A stretch of DNA of 64,000 nt from Leeia aquatica (GTDB lineage Bacteria > Pseudomonadota > Gammaproteobacteria > Burkholderiales > Leeiaceae). A program made the position numbers and the translations under genes. Position 1 is the stretch's first letter, and each line of letters begins with the position of its first letter. The stretch spans positions 558,001 through 622,000 of the forward strand of contig NZ_JABAIM010000002.1 in the NCBI RefSeq assembly GCF_012641365.1, written 5' to 3'. Below, piece by piece: positions 8,665 through 19,030 of the stretch. Under the pieces are notes generated by a model that saw only the letters and a list, made by a program, of their open reading frames with translations, did no database searches and was not told the DNA's origin.

Positions 8665-10083
8665 TCAGTCCGCCTCCAGCGGGAAACGGACCTGCACCCG
8701 CAAGCCGTGCGGCACCACATCCTGCAGCAGCACTTCGGCGGCATGACGGCGGGCGATTTCCTGTACGATGGCCAGGCCCAGTCCGCAACCATTACCCGTT
8801 TGCACCCCTCGATAGAAGCGCTCGAACACGCGCTCCTTGTCCGCTTCGGCGATGCCCGGTCCGTCATCCTCCACTTCAACCACGGCCTTGTCGCCCTCCC
8901 GACGCAAGCGGACGGTCACCGTACCGTTTTGCCCAACATAGCGGTTGGCATTATCGATCAGGTTCAGCAGCAACTCGCGCAACAGCGCACTATTGCCCGC
9001 AATGTGCACCGCCTCCGCCCCGACCTCGCACCCCAGATCCACCCCGGCCTGCAAGGCACGGGGTACAGCCTCGGCGGTCACTTCCCGTAACAGCTTGCCC
9101 AGCTCCACCGGTGCCCGCAGCAAGGCATGCTCCTGCTCAGGCTCTGCCCGGGCCAGCGTCAACAGCTGGTTGACCAGGTGAATGCTGCGGGTGGCACTGG
9201 TATGCACCCGCTGCAAGCGCTCGCGCAGCTGGGCAGGGTCAGTTTCCTGCATGGCCAGTTCAGTCTGTGATTTCAGCCCTGCCAGCGGCGTGCGCAGCTG
9301 GTGCGCAGCATCGCCGATAAAGCGGCGCTGCACACTGATACTGTGGTTGACGGCGCCCAGCAGGGCATTCAGCGCCTCGGCCAGCGAGCGCACCTCGTCC
9401 GGCGCGCTGTGCAATTCGATTGGTGCCAGATCTTGCGGGTTGCGATTCTCGACCTGCCGGCGCAGGCGCCGCAAGGGGTTAAGGCCACGGCTGATCCCGC
9501 TCCACACCAGCACGCTGGTCAGGCCCATCAGGATGGACAGGGGCACCACGGTGGCGTACAGAATCTCGCGCGCCAGCTCTTCCCTCGCCACCACCCCCTT
9601 GGCCACCTGCACCAGCAGCAACTGCGGCTGTTTAACCGAGCCATAGTTGAGGTACAACGCCGCCACGCGGACGGTCAGGCTGCCCAGTTTGCCATCGTAA
9701 AAGAAGGGATCATTCAGGTGCACGCTCTGGCGTGACGGTACCGGTGGCAAATTACGGTTGCCCAGGATAAAACGGCCCGGAGGGGTGCTGACCATGTAGT
9801 ACACCCGGTCATCCGGGTCTTCTTCCAGAATCTGCTGTGCCGCCTTGGGGAAGTCAATATACAGGCCGCCGCCCAGCGGCTGCACCTGCCGGGCCAAGGC
9901 TTTACTGGATTGCCACAGGCTGCGGTCAATCGCGATATTGGCGTAGCGCAAGGCCACGTTGTAGCTGACCCAAGCCCCCGCCACCCACAGTACCAGCTGA
10001 GGCAGCAGCAACCAGATCAACAGCAGCCGCCGCAAGGACAGCTTCCTGGGCCCCAGATTGGCTTTGGCCCAGCGCTGGGTCAC
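8665..10083 (-). CDS. TctE-like two-component sensor histidine kinase
   Basis: Membrane sensor kinase of 472 residues. It has an N-terminal helix (about residues 17-40), a periplasmic domain of about 130 residues of the 2CSK_N type found in TctE/QseC-like kinases, and a second helix near residues 175-195. A HAMP-like linker follows, then a HisKA domain with phospho-acceptor His261 in GDAAHQLRTPLAG, and an ATPase domain with N box NLIDNANRY and G boxes DDGPGI and GCGLGLAIV. Its start overlaps the response regulator stop by 4 bp. The kinase usually controls uptake genes for carboxylates or similar solutes, but no transporter adjoins it here, so the signal is unknown. Confidence 0.9.
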   Translation of the reverse strand: MTQRWAKANLGPRKLSLRRLLLIWLLLPQLVLWVAGAWVSYNVALRYANIAIDRSLWQSSKALARQVQPLGGGLYIDFPKAAQQILEEDPDDRVYYMVSTPPGRFILGNRNLPPVPSRQSVHLNDPFFYDGKLGSLTVRVAALYLNYGSVKQPQLLLVQVAKGVVAREELAREILYATVVPLSILMGLTSVLVWSGISRGLNPLRRLRRQVENRNPQDLAPIELHSAPDEVRSLAEALNALLGAVNHSISVQRRFIGDAAHQLRTPLAGLKSQTELAMQETDPAQLRERLQRVHTSATRSIHLVNQLLTLARAEPEQEHALLRAPVELGKLLREVTAEAVPRALQAGVDLGCEVGAEAVHIAGNSALLRELLLNLIDNANRYVGQNGTVTVRLRREGDKAVVEVEDDGPGIAEADKERVFERFYRGVQTGNGCGLGLAIVQEIARRHAAEVLLQDVVPHGLRVQVRFPLEAD

Positions 10084-10757
10084 GCTTCGCTGCCCTGCTG
10101 TTCCAGCAGATAACCCAAGCCGCGTATGGTGCGGATACCAACATGGCAGGGTTCCAGTTTCTTGCGCAGCCGGTGGATATAGACCTCGATGGCGTTCAGC
10201 CCCACCTCGCTCGGCTCTTCGGTCAAGCCTTCCGCGATCTGTTCCTTGGTCACCACCCGGTCACGCCGGGAGATCAGGATGTCCAGCACCGCCAGCTCGC
10301 GAGCCGACAGATCCAGCGGGGTACCCGCGTACCAGGCGCGTTGCGCAGCGCGGTCCAGCATCAGTTCGCCAAACTGCTGAGCAGAAGGCGGTAGGATATG
10401 GCTGCGACGCATCAAGGCGCGCAAGCGGGCTTCCAGCTCGGGGAATTCGAAGGGTTTGGCCAGGTAATCATCCGCACCCGCGTCCAGCCCGGCCACCCGG
10501 TTGTCCAGCCCGTCCAGCGCGGTGAGCAGCAGAATGGGCAGCGAGGGCTTGAGCATGCGAACCCGCCGCAGCAGGGTGAGTCCATCCAGCGAGGGCAGGC
10601 CAATATCCAGAATGGCGAGGTCAAACTCTCCATTCAGCAAGCGCCGCTCAGCCACCGCGCCATCGGTCTCCCACTCCACCGTAAAGCCATGCTTGCCCAG
10701 ACCGGTGCACAGCGCGTCCGCCAGGATGGTGTCGTCTTCTGCAAGAAACAGGCGCAT
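10080..10757 (-). CDS. TctD-like OmpR/PhoB-family response regulator
   Basis: A 225-residue regulator with a receiver domain (acidic pocket E7-D8, phospho-acceptor Asp51 in LAILDIGLP, Lys in YLAKPF). A C-terminal winged helix follows, ending with the recognition-helix region NAIEVYIHRLRKKL and IRTIRGLGYLL. It overlaps the kinase gene by 4 bp and lies 14 bp after dcd, so the three may share a transcript. Target genes are not evident from the neighbourhood. Confidence 0.9.
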   Translation of the reverse strand: MRLFLAEDDTILADALCTGLGKHGFTVEWETDGAVAERRLLNGEFDLAILDIGLPSLDGLTLLRRVRMLKPSLPILLLTALDGLDNRVAGLDAGADDYLAKPFEFPELEARLRALMRRSHILPPSAQQFGELMLDRAAQRAWYAGTPLDLSARELAVLDILISRRDRVVTKEQIAEGLTEEPSEVGLNAIEVYIHRLRKKLEPCHVGIRTIRGLGYLLEQQGSEA

Positions 10758-10771
10758 GCCGCTCTGCCCGG

Positions 10772-11344
10772 TCAGGTTTTGGGCAAGGTGACACCCACCT
10801 GCCCTTGGTATTTGCCACCGCGGTCGCGGTAGGAGGTTTCGCAGACATCATCAGCATCCGCTTCGAAGAACAGCACCTGCGCGCAACCTTCATTGGCATA
10901 AATCTTGGCAGGCAGCGGCGTGGTGTTGGAGAACTCCAGCGTCACATAGCCTTCCCACTCCGGCTCAAACGGGGTGACGTTGACGATGATGCCGCAGCGG
11001 GCGTAGGTGGACTTGCCCAGGCAAATGGTCAGCACTTCGCGCGGGATGCGGAAATACTCTACCGTGCGCGCCAAGGCAAAGGAATTCGGCGGGATGATGC
11101 AGACGTCACCCTGAAAATCGACAAAGTTGTTGTGGTCGAAATCCTTGGGGTCCACGATGGTGCTGTTGATATTGGTGAAGATTTTGAATTCATTGGCGCA
11201 ACGTATGTCATAGCCATAACTGGAGGTACCATATGACACCACACGCTGTCCGTGAACTTCTTTCACCTGGCCCGGCTCAAAGGGCTCGATCATGCCGTGT
11301 TGCTCGGCCATGCGGCGTATCCACTTGTCGGACTTGATGGACAT
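10772..11344 (-). CDS. dcd: dCTP deaminase
   Basis: Dcd converts dCTP to dUTP, the main supply for dTMP in many proteobacteria. The 190-residue product starts [19 protein letters not shown] and has the trimeric dUTPase-like core with the motif SYGYDIRC and the catalytic region [16 protein letters not shown], including the conserved Glu. The ATG at 11344 is preceded by GGGGAG; a longer reading to 11452 would cross the divergent promoter region. Length matches the family (about 188-193). Confidence 0.95.
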   Translation of the reverse strand: MSIKSDKWIRRMAEQHGMIEPFEPGQVKEVHGQRVVSYGTSSYGYDIRCANEFKIFTNINSTIVDPKDFDHNNFVDFQGDVCIIPPNSFALARTVEYFRIPREVLTICLGKSTYARCGIIVNVTPFEPEWEGYVTLEFSNTTPLPAKIYANEGCAQVLFFEADADDVCETSYRDRGGKYQGQVGVTLPKT

Positions 11345-11466
11345 CTGCTCCCCTTTCAATCTACTGCACGGCTTGCAGCAATGGTCTATTGTAACGTTGA
11401 ACCGGCATGCTGCGCCAATGCCCCACACCGGACCCTGAAATGACAATGACAACAGGACTGAGCATC

Positions 11467-11865
11467 ATGGACCCCGCCGCACCCGATCCTGCGCCGACTG
11501 AGCCGTCCTCATCCACAGCGCCGGTCAAGCTCAAACGTTGGCAACGTTTCTGGGAGATGCTGGGCGGGCCGGCGGGCTGGGTGCTGGCCTTCCTCAATGC
11601 GGTGCTGGTGGGCTGCGCACTGTGCTACTGGTGGCTGCTGGATGACTACACCACGGTGGACGATGCCATTCGTGCAGGCATCCTGGGCGGCAGCCTGCTG
11701 TTGCTGCCCCTGCTCGCCAGCTGGCCCCTTCCGGCCTTGCGCCCCAGCATCCGCTGGCTGGGGCTGTGTGGCTATGTGCTGTTGCTTGCCGCGCTGATTG
11801 CCTTGCTCACCGCCAGTGGCATGTTGCTGCAGCTACTCGTGCAGGTCCTGCACGTTTATCAGTGA
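11467..11865 (+). CDS. small inner-membrane protein of unknown function
   Basis: I do not recognise a family. The predicted 132-residue protein has a Pro/Ala/Ser-rich cytoplasmic start, a basic segment (KLKRWQRFWEML) and three hydrophobic helices (about residues 38-60, 70-90 and 95-125). The ATG at 11467 is preceded by AGGA at 9 bases; an in-frame ATG at 11440 is also possible. It is transcribed divergently from dcd and ends 18 bp before the convergent mrp stop, so it is probably its own transcription unit. Confidence 0.6.
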   Translation: MDPAAPDPAPTEPSSSTAPVKLKRWQRFWEMLGGPAGWVLAFLNAVLVGCALCYWWLLDDYTTVDDAIRAGILGGSLLLLPLLASWPLPALRPSIRWLGLCGYVLLLAALIALLTASGMLLQLLVQVLHVYQ

Positions 11866-11883
11866 GCAAGAGGCCCAATACGC

Positions 11884-12975
11884 TCAGTTCTGCTGGATGA
11901 CAATCTTCGGGAATTTGGCGCTGAAATCCTGCTGCATGTCGCCCACCCGTACCGCCACCCGGCGCGCAATCTGCCGGTAGATATCCGCGATTTGCCCATC
12001 AGGCTCGGCCACCACCGTCGGCGAGCCCGCATCCGTGCTGCGGCGGATGCCCAAGTCCAGCGGCAGCTGGCCCAGCAGTTCAACCTTGTAGTCCTGCCCC
12101 ATGCGCGCACCGCCCCCTTCGCCAAAGATCGGCTCAGCGTGTCCGCAGTTGGAGCAAATGTGCATGCTCATGTTTTCCACGATGCCGAGAATAGGCACAT
12201 TCACTTTCTCGAACATCTTCAAGCCCTTGCGGGCATCAATCAGTGCAATGTCCTGCGGCGTGGTCACGATCACGGCACCGGTCAGCGGCACCTTCTGCGC
12301 CAGCGTCAGCTGAATGTCGCCGGTGCCGGGTGGCAGGTCCACCACCAGATAGTCCAGATTGTCCCACTGCGTTTCGTTGATCAATTGCAGCAGCGCCTGG
12401 GTGACCATCGGACCACGCCAGACCATCGGCTGCTCCGGATCAATCAGAAAACCGATGGACATGATCTGCAGGCCGTGGCCTTGCACCGGCGTCATGTGTT
12501 TGCCGTCAGGTGACTCGGGACGAACACTCTCCACCCCCAGCATGGTCGGCTGGCTGGGGCCATAGATATCCGCATCCAGCATCCCCACGCGCGCACCCTC
12601 CGCAGCCAGCGCCAGTGCCAGATTGACAGCGGTTGTCGATTTGCCGACGCCACCCTTGCCGCTGGCCACTGCAATCACATTCTTCACGCCCGGAATATGC
12701 GGCACGCCCCGCTGCGCGGCATGCGCCACAATCTCGCTGCGGATCTGCACCTGCACGGCCCCGGTGCCGGTCGCGGCCTGCACCGCCTGACGGATCTGCT
12801 CAGCAAATTGCGGGAAAAAACGCTGCCCGGGATAGGGCATGGCCAGCTCCAGCTGCACGGTATTGCCGTCCAGGTGCAGGCGTTTGACGGCTTTGCTGCT
12901 GATCAGGTCCTTGCCGGTATTGGGGTCGATCTGCTGTTGCAGTACCTCGCGTACTGCCTGTTCGCTGAATGCCAT
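11884..12975 (-). CDS. mrp: iron-sulfur cluster carrier ATPase Mrp/ApbC
   Basis: Mrp/ApbC is a P-loop ATPase that binds and transfers Fe-S clusters to apo-proteins. The 363-residue protein has an N-terminal DUF59/MIP18-like domain (about residues 5-80). The deviant Walker A GKGGVGKST follows at about residues 107-115, then Walker B-like DYLVVDLPPGTGD and the cluster-binding CSNC pair near residue 280. The ATG at 12975 starts MAFSEQAVREVL; an upstream start at 13026 has no support. It is divergent from metG, the same placement as in many proteobacteria. Confidence 0.93.
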   Translation of the reverse strand: MAFSEQAVREVLQQQIDPNTGKDLISSKAVKRLHLDGNTVQLELAMPYPGQRFFPQFAEQIRQAVQAATGTGAVQVQIRSEIVAHAAQRGVPHIPGVKNVIAVASGKGGVGKSTTAVNLALALAAEGARVGMLDADIYGPSQPTMLGVESVRPESPDGKHMTPVQGHGLQIMSIGFLIDPEQPMVWRGPMVTQALLQLINETQWDNLDYLVVDLPPGTGDIQLTLAQKVPLTGAVIVTTPQDIALIDARKGLKMFEKVNVPILGIVENMSMHICSNCGHAEPIFGEGGGARMGQDYKVELLGQLPLDLGIRRSTDAGSPTVVAEPDGQIADIYRQIARRVAVRVGDMQQDFSAKFPKIVIQQN

Positions 12976-13078
12976 GATGCGCTTTCGTGCCGAAGTGTGC
13001 GCCCGGCAGAACAGTGCCGGGTCCATGCTTGATCTGCCGATTGTACCAAAGCCAACCGTCTGCGGCAGCCGGGAATTG

Positions 13079-13107
13079 CCGACAGCAGCGCGGTGATGGT
13101 TTAGAAT
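13079..13107 (+). promoter_or_regulatory. probable metG promoter
   Basis: CCGACA (4 of 6), a 17-bp spacer and TAGAAT (5 of 6) lie 39 bp before the metG ATG. Confidence 0.5.
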
Positions 13108-13145
13108 GCGGGGTTATTGTTCCAATTACCAGCCGAAGCCCTAAC

Positions 13146-15230
13146 ATGACCACGCCTCCTTTTGCCAAACGCCAGATTCTGGTCACCAGCGCCCTGCCCT
13201 ATGCCAACGGCCCGATCCACCTCGGCCACATGCTGGAGCAGATCCAGACCGACATCTGGGTGCGCTTCCAGAAAATGCGCGGGCATGAGTGCTATTACAT
13301 CTGTGCGGACGACACCCACGGTGCGCCCATCATGCTGCGCGCCGAAAAGGAAGGCATCACGCCCGAAGCGCTGGTGGCACGCTCACTGGTAGAGCACCGG
13401 CAAGATTCGGCAGGCTTCCTGATCCAGCACGACAACTACTACAGCACGCACTCGGATGAAAACCGCAGCTACGCCGAAATCATCTACGCGGCGCTGAAAG
13501 CCAATGACAAGATTGCCGTACGCACCATCAACCAGCTGTTCGACCCGGAAAAGGAAATGTTCCTGCCGGACCGCTACGTCAAAGGTGAATGCCCGAAGTG
13601 TGGCGCCAAGGACCAGTATGGGGACGCCTGCGAAGTCTGCGGCACCACCTACGCCGCCACCGAACTGAAGAACCCCTACTCGGCGGTATCGGGTGCCACA
13701 CCGGTACTGCGTGAATCCGAGCATTACTTCTTCCGGCTGACCGAGTGCAGCGACATGCTTCGTGACTGGACCCGTGGCGAAACCACGCTGGCGGATGGTC
13801 GTGTGCAGCCACACCTGCAGCCGGAATCGCTGAACAAGATGAATGAGTGGATCGAGGGGGGCCTGTCCGACTGGGACATCAGCCGTGATGCGCCCTACTT
13901 CGGTTTTCCGATTCCAGGCACCGACGGCAAGAAGTTCTTCTACGTCTGGCTGGATGCACCAATTGGCTACATGGCTTCGTTTCGCAACCTGTGCGACCGC
14001 ATCGGGCTGGATTTCAATACCTTCTTCGGCAAAGACAGCAAAGCGGAGCTGTATCACTTTATCGGCAAGGACATTCTCTACTTCCACGCCCTGTTCTGGC
14101 CCGCCATGCTGCACTTCAGTGGCTTCCGCAAGCCTACCGGGGTGTTCGCACACGGGTTTGTCACGGTCGATGGCGCCAAGATGTCCAAGTCGCGCGGTAC
14201 CTTCATCAACGCAGGGGCTTACCTCAAGCACCTGAGTCCGGAATACCTGCGCTATTACTTTGCCGCCAAACTGAACAACCGTATCGAAGACATCGACCTG
14301 AATCTGGAAGACTTCGTGGCGCGGGTGAACAGCGATCTGGTTGGCAAGTTCGTCAACATTGCCAGCCGCAGCGCCGGTTTCATCAGCAAGCGCTTTGCCG
14401 GCAAGCTGGCAGCCCAGCTGGATGACACCCGCCTACTGGAAAAACTGCAGGCCGCCAGCGAAGAAATCGCAGCCCACTACGAAGCGCGCGATTACGCCAA
14501 AGCCCTGCGCGACATCATGGCGCTGACCGACTTGGCCAACCAGTACGTGGACGAGATGAAACCGTGGGAGCTGGCCAAACTGGAAGGCGCGGATCACCAG
14601 CTGCAACAGGTCTGCAGCGTGGCGCTCAACCTGTTCCGCCTGCTCACCTTGTACCTGAAGCCGGTGCTGCCCGCGCTGACCGAAAAGGTGGAGGGCTTCC
14701 TCTGCATCAGCCCGCTGACCTGGCAGGATGCAGGCAGCTTGCTGCTGGGCCACACCATTCAGCCATACCAGCACCTGATGACCCGTATCGACAAGAAACA
14801 GGTAGACGCCATGATTGAAGACAACAAGCAGGCGCTGGCGGCGGCCGCCGAGCCAGCAGCGGCTGAACCGGCTGCCAGCGCGGTTGAGCCGATTGCCGAC
14901 ACTGTCGGCATTGACGATTTCAGCAAGGTGGACCTGCGCATTGCCCGTATCGTGAACGCCGAACACGTGGAAGGCGCGGCCAAGCTGCTCAAGCTGACGC
15001 TGGACATTGGCAGCGAAACCCGTACCGTGTTCTCCGGCATCAAGGCCCATTACGACCCGGTCAGCCTGATCGGCAAGCACACGGTGATGATCGCCAATCT
15101 GGCACCACGCAAGATGAAATTTGGGCTGTCGGAAGGCATGGTCCTGGCCGCCAGCGGTAGCAGCGATGACAGCGGCGTGTTCCTGCTGGAGCCGCATGAG
15201 GGCGCCTTACCTGGCATGCGTATCCGCTAA
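13146..15230 (+). CDS. metG: methionyl-tRNA synthetase
   Basis: MetG charges tRNA-Met. The 694-residue enzyme has the class I HIGH motif as HLGH at residues 25-28. A zinc knuckle with four Cys (CPKC...CEVC) lies at about residues 149-165, and KMSKS is near residue 344. The anticodon-binding alpha domain precedes an Ala/Glu-rich linker (about 560-585) and a C-terminal EMAP-II-type tRNA-binding domain ([21 protein letters not shown] onward). I chose the ATG at 13146 ([13 protein letters not shown]), because extension to 12987 would cover the promoter. Length and layout match the zinc-containing E. coli type. Confidence 0.97.
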   Translation: MTTPPFAKRQILVTSALPYANGPIHLGHMLEQIQTDIWVRFQKMRGHECYYICADDTHGAPIMLRAEKEGITPEALVARSLVEHRQDSAGFLIQHDNYYSTHSDENRSYAEIIYAALKANDKIAVRTINQLFDPEKEMFLPDRYVKGECPKCGAKDQYGDACEVCGTTYAATELKNPYSAVSGATPVLRESEHYFFRLTECSDMLRDWTRGETTLADGRVQPHLQPESLNKMNEWIEGGLSDWDISRDAPYFGFPIPGTDGKKFFYVWLDAPIGYMASFRNLCDRIGLDFNTFFGKDSKAELYHFIGKDILYFHALFWPAMLHFSGFRKPTGVFAHGFVTVDGAKMSKSRGTFINAGAYLKHLSPEYLRYYFAAKLNNRIEDIDLNLEDFVARVNSDLVGKFVNIASRSAGFISKRFAGKLAAQLDDTRLLEKLQAASEEIAAHYEARDYAKALRDIMALTDLANQYVDEMKPWELAKLEGADHQLQQVCSVALNLFRLLTLYLKPVLPALTEKVEGFLCISPLTWQDAGSLLLGHTIQPYQHLMTRIDKKQVDAMIEDNKQALAAAAEPAAAEPAASAVEPIADTVGIDDFSKVDLRIARIVNAEHVEGAAKLLKLTLDIGSETRTVFSGIKAHYDPVSLIGKHTVMIANLAPRKMKFGLSEGMVLAASGSSDDSGVFLLEPHEGALPGMRIR

Positions 15231-15240
15231 TCCTGCTCGA

Positions 15241-18033
15241 TCAGAGTTTTGGCGTGGCTTTCTGCAAAAAGCCACGCAGGCGCTCCAGCCAGATCGTCAG
15301 CTGAATGTCCTGCGCGGGTACCGGTCGATCCAGTACATAGCCCTGTATTTTGGACACCCCGATGTCCTTCAGCCGCTGCAGGACCGCCACATCCTCCACT
15401 CCCTCCGCCACCAGATCCAGGCCCAAGGTCTCCGCCAAACGTACAATGGTGCGGATGATGGCCTCACTCTGGGGTTTGTTCAGCACATCCAGCACAAACG
15501 AGCGGTCGATCTTCAGCGCATCAAAGTGAAAACGGTGCAAATAGCTGAGCGAGGAGAAGCCGGTGCCAAAATCATCGAGCACCACCTTGATGCCATTGGC
15601 CCGCAAGCGATCCAGGGTACGTGCTGCCAGATCAGGATCGGCCAGCAAGGCACTCTCGGTCAGCTCCAGCTGGATCCGTTCAGGAGGTACGTGATAACGG
15701 TGCAACAAGGCCATCACCTCATCCACCAGCTCACTGCGGGACATGCTATAGCTGGAGCAATTAACATGCACCGGCGGACAGTCGCGGGCCTCGTGACTGG
15801 CTAACCAGCGGCATACCTGCTCCAGCATGTACAAGTCGATACGCCCAATCAGGCGAGACCCTTCGGCCTCCAGCAAGAAGGCAGCGGGCGACAAAATGTT
15901 GTCAGGCCCCCTGCGCCAGCGGATCAACGCCTCCAGCGCCACTACCTGACCATTGTCCAGATCAGCGATCGGCTGATAGTACGGGATCAGCTGGCTGGTT
16001 TCCTTCAGCGCCCGCCGCAAGGCGGTCTCGGTTTCCACCTGTCCGCTGACCTTGCGCCGCAGCATGCGGCTGAACAGCACATAGCCATCGCGGCCATTGG
16101 CCTTGGCCTGATACATGGCAATATCGGCATCACGCAGCAAGTCACTGGCCGTCTGTCGATGCTGCACATCTGTGGTCACAATGCCGATACTACAGCTGGT
16201 GAAGACCGATTGCCCCATCAAGGTAAACGGGCGGTCAAACATCTCTACAATACGCTGAGCCAGTTTTTCTGCCGCCTTGGCCGGCGCATCCGGAGCCAGT
16301 ACGGCGAATTCATCCCCTCCGAGCCGGGCCAGCAAATCCTCTGTGCGCAAACACTCACGCAGCCGCTGCGCGGCGGCGATGAGGAGCTGGTCGCCCGCCA
16401 GATGCCCCATGCTGTCGTTGATGACCTTGAAACGATCCAGATCAATGAACATCACGGCAAAGCGGGCCTTGCTGGCCAGCGACTGCTCAATCCGGCTCAA
16501 CAGGTGACTGCGATTGGGCAGGCCGGTCAGAGTGTCGTGCAGATTGTCATAGCGCAGCCGGGCATTGACCTCGTCCAGCTCCTGCGTACGCTGCTGCACC
16601 CGGTTCTCCAGTTCCTGATAGGCCGAGTCCAGTGCCGCTGCAGCCTGACGTCTTGTCACCGCATTGGCGATATGGGCCGAGACGAAACTGAGCAGCTCCA
16701 TATCGCGCGGTACATAGCAGTGCCGCGCGTCGTAGCTTTGCACGGCAAGCACCCCACATACCTGGTCACCATCCAGCAACGGTGCTCCCAGCCAGGACTG
16801 GGGTTCCTGCTCATCGAGGCGCCGCGACTTCACGGCACCTTGCTCCCGCAGGGTCATAACATCTGCCTGCGACAGCAGGATGGGCGATCCTCGCTCAATC
16901 ACGCACTCAGTCAGCCCATTAGCGGGATGCCGATCTGCGGGCACCGGGTTGTCCCCGTCCACATAGTAGGGAAAACTGATCAGATCGGTTTCGCGGTCAT
17001 ACAAGGCCACATAGCAGTTGTCAGCATGCAGCAACTGTTGCAGCGCCTTGTGCAGCTCCGCATAGAAGTCATCCAGTCTGCCACGACGGCTGGAGATCTC
17101 GGCGATGGTCAGCAGCACGGACTGCAAATGCTCGGCGCGCTGACGCTCTTCCACTTCCAGCTGCAATTGCTGGTTCAATGATGACAACTCCACCGTCCGC
17201 GCCGCCACCTGCTCCTCCAGATTGGCGCGGTGCAGAATGCGATCCAGACCGAGCCCGATATGCTGAGCCACCGCCAAAAAGAGCGCCCGGTCTTCCGAGC
17301 TGAGCACCTGTTCGGGCAAATAGGACTGGGTCACCACGGCACCAAATACAGTGCCTTCACCATCATGCACCGGCACACCCAGCCAGTACTCCGGGGGCTG
17401 GCCAATACAGCGCAGCTCACCGGCTTGCAAAGCACGGTTCAGCTCCGCGCGCGTCAAGGACAGCACCTGCCCGCGTGACAGTACCGCCCCGGTCAGTGAC
17501 ACCACCTCGCCGTCTATGGACTCCCATTCATCGGGTGCCGGAATGTGGTCCACATCAACCAGATCAGCATAGTAGGGAAAGCGAATGCGCTTGTGATCGT
17601 TGTCACACAGGCTGACGAAGAAGTTCTCCACATACATCAGCTCACGAATGATCTGGTGTGTCTGCTGCAGAAAGCGGCCAGGTTCACGCTCACTGCTGGA
17701 GAGGTGCGCGATCTGAAACAAGGCACGCTGGGTACGTCGCGTGCGCCGCAACTGCTCACGCTGCAGCAGGTCGCCCAGGCGCAGGGCCACCATCTGCATG
17801 ACACCATCGCCGCTTTCCACACCCGGCACCACCAGATAGCCAAGCGGCTGCTCCGCCCAGCCGGTGGTCCAACGCCCGGCATGCCGCTGCCCACACACCT
17901 CGGCCAGCTCGCGCAGGGACAAGCTTTCTGGCCACTGCGCCGGCTCCGCCGCAGCCTGACGCTGCAACCAGAAATCGCCGCAGACATACCAAGCCCAACC
18001 TTGCTCTGGTAGCACGGTTTGCAGCAGGTGCAA
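15241..18033 (-). CDS. GAF-GAF-GGDEF-EAL cyclic-di-GMP signalling protein
   Basis: A large cytoplasmic protein (930 residues from the TTG at 18033) that may both make and break cyclic di-GMP. There are two GAF-like sensory domains (about residues 100-265 and 300-455), each flanked by coiled coil. The GGDEF domain follows (about 485-650) with an intact LGGDEF, then an EAL domain (about 670-920) with ALEALIRW, NCSSYSM, DDFGTGFSSL and LKIDRSFV. Both active-site motifs look intact. The start is uncertain: no ATG or GTG lies upstream in frame before a stop, but a CTG at 18102 is preceded by AGGGGG and would add 23 residues. No transmembrane segment is seen. It converges on metG, with stops about 10 bp apart. 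Confidence 0.88.
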   Translation of the reverse strand: MHLLQTVLPEQGWAWYVCGDFWLQRQAAAEPAQWPESLSLRELAEVCGQRHAGRWTTGWAEQPLGYLVVPGVESGDGVMQMVALRLGDLLQREQLRRTRRTQRALFQIAHLSSSEREPGRFLQQTHQIIRELMYVENFFVSLCDNDHKRIRFPYYADLVDVDHIPAPDEWESIDGEVVSLTGAVLSRGQVLSLTRAELNRALQAGELRCIGQPPEYWLGVPVHDGEGTVFGAVVTQSYLPEQVLSSEDRALFLAVAQHIGLGLDRILHRANLEEQVAARTVELSSLNQQLQLEVEERQRAEHLQSVLLTIAEISSRRGRLDDFYAELHKALQQLLHADNCYVALYDRETDLISFPYYVDGDNPVPADRHPANGLTECVIERGSPILLSQADVMTLREQGAVKSRRLDEQEPQSWLGAPLLDGDQVCGVLAVQSYDARHCYVPRDMELLSFVSAHIANAVTRRQAAAALDSAYQELENRVQQRTQELDEVNARLRYDNLHDTLTGLPNRSHLLSRIEQSLASKARFAVMFIDLDRFKVINDSMGHLAGDQLLIAAAQRLRECLRTEDLLARLGGDEFAVLAPDAPAKAAEKLAQRIVEMFDRPFTLMGQSVFTSCSIGIVTTDVQHRQTASDLLRDADIAMYQAKANGRDGYVLFSRMLRRKVSGQVETETALRRALKETSQLIPYYQPIADLDNGQVVALEALIRWRRGPDNILSPAAFLLEAEGSRLIGRIDLYMLEQVCRWLASHEARDCPPVHVNCSSYSMSRSELVDEVMALLHRYHVPPERIQLELTESALLADPDLAARTLDRLRANGIKVVLDDFGTGFSSLSYLHRFHFDALKIDRSFVLDVLNKPQSEAIIRTIVRLAETLGLDLVAEGVEDVAVLQRLKDIGVSKIQGYVLDRPVPAQDIQLTIWLERLRGFLQKATPKL

Positions 18034-18181
18034 TACTTGCTCTGCCCGGGTCAGCCGCCAGAGTTTCTCCAGCCATGCCGGGCTGTTCCATTGGCTATCC
18101 AGTTTGCGCCCCCTTGCTGTTCAGTGCATGCGCTTTATTACACCTTAGTCCAACAAGAGACAGTCATCAATGCAAGCTGCG

Positions 18182-18201
18182 CCTGCGGTATAATGCGCAG
18201 G
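18182..18201 (+). promoter_or_regulatory. perfect -10 element of fabI framed by a small dyad
   Basis: TATAAT at 18189-18194 lies 37 bp before the fabI ATG. It sits in the 8-bp centre of an inverted repeat CCTGCG/CGCAGG. No good -35 hexamer is found at 16-18 bp, so an activator or the dyad may matter; chance is also possible. Confidence 0.45.
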
Positions 18202-18231
18202 TAGCAACCACCAGACAAATGTGAGGAGTCT

Positions 18232-19017
18232 ATGGGATTTCTGGCCAACAAGCGCATCCTGATTACCGGCCTGCTGTCCAACCGGTCGATCGCCTACGGG
18301 ATTGCACAAGCCATGCACCGAGAAGGCGCAGAACTCGCGTTTACGTATGTGAACGATGATCTGAAAGACCGTGTAGCCGAAATGGCCGCCGAGTTTGGCA
18401 GCAACATCCTGCTCCGCTGCGATGTGAGCAGTGATGAGGAAATTGATGCCCTGTTCGCTGGCCTGAAGCAGCACTGGGACACACTAGATGGCTTTGTCCA
18501 CTCCATCGGCTTTGCGCCACGTGAAGCCCTGTCCGGTGACTACCTGGATTCGGTCAATCGCGAAGCCTTCCGCATTGCCCACGATATCAGTTCCTACAGC
18601 TTTGCCGCCATGGCCAAAGCCGCCCGCCCGATGCTGGCCCCGAATTCGGCCCTGCTCACCCTCACCTATCTGGGGGCAGAACGGGTGATGCCGAACTACA
18701 ATGTGATGGGCCTGGCCAAGGCAAGTCTGGAAGCCAATGTCCGCTACATGGCTACCAGCCTGGGTGCGGAAGGTCACCGGGTGAATGCGGTTTCTGCCGG
18801 TCCGATCCGGACACTGGCCGCCAGCGGCATTTCCAACTTCCGCTCGCTGCTGAAGATTGCCGAAACCCGCTCCCCGCTCAAGCGGAATGTGACCATTGAA
18901 GAGGTGGGCAATGTGGTCGCTTTCATGATGAGTGATCTGGCCAGCGGCATTACCGGTGAAGTCACCTATGTGGATGCGGGCTTCAACGTTACCGCCGGGG
19001 TGCTGGACGAAGCTTGA
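18232..19017 (+). CDS. fabI: enoyl-[acyl-carrier-protein] reductase (NADH)
   Basis: FabI performs the last reduction of each fatty-acid elongation cycle and is the target of triclosan-type inhibitors. The 261-residue SDR-fold protein has the N-terminal nucleotide-binding segment [15 protein letters not shown], the catalytic pair in YNVMGLAK (Tyr and Lys) with the upstream TYLGAER, and the C-terminal [10 protein letters not shown] typical of FabI. A strong Shine-Dalgarno (GAGGAG) precedes the ATG. It is a single-gene unit ending in a long bidirectional terminator. Confidence 0.96.
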   Translation: MGFLANKRILITGLLSNRSIAYGIAQAMHREGAELAFTYVNDDLKDRVAEMAAEFGSNILLRCDVSSDEEIDALFAGLKQHWDTLDGFVHSIGFAPREALSGDYLDSVNREAFRIAHDISSYSFAAMAKAARPMLAPNSALLTLTYLGAERVMPNYNVMGLAKASLEANVRYMATSLGAEGHRVNAVSAGPIRTLAASGISNFRSLLKIAETRSPLKRNVTIEEVGNVVAFMMSDLASGITGEVTYVDAGFNVTAGVLDEA

Positions 19018-19030
19018 ACGCGTTACTTGC

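Noticed and set aside
13026-13145. N-terminal extension of metG to 12987 or of mrp to 13026
   Set aside because: Both would read through the divergent promoter region and add residues not found in either family.
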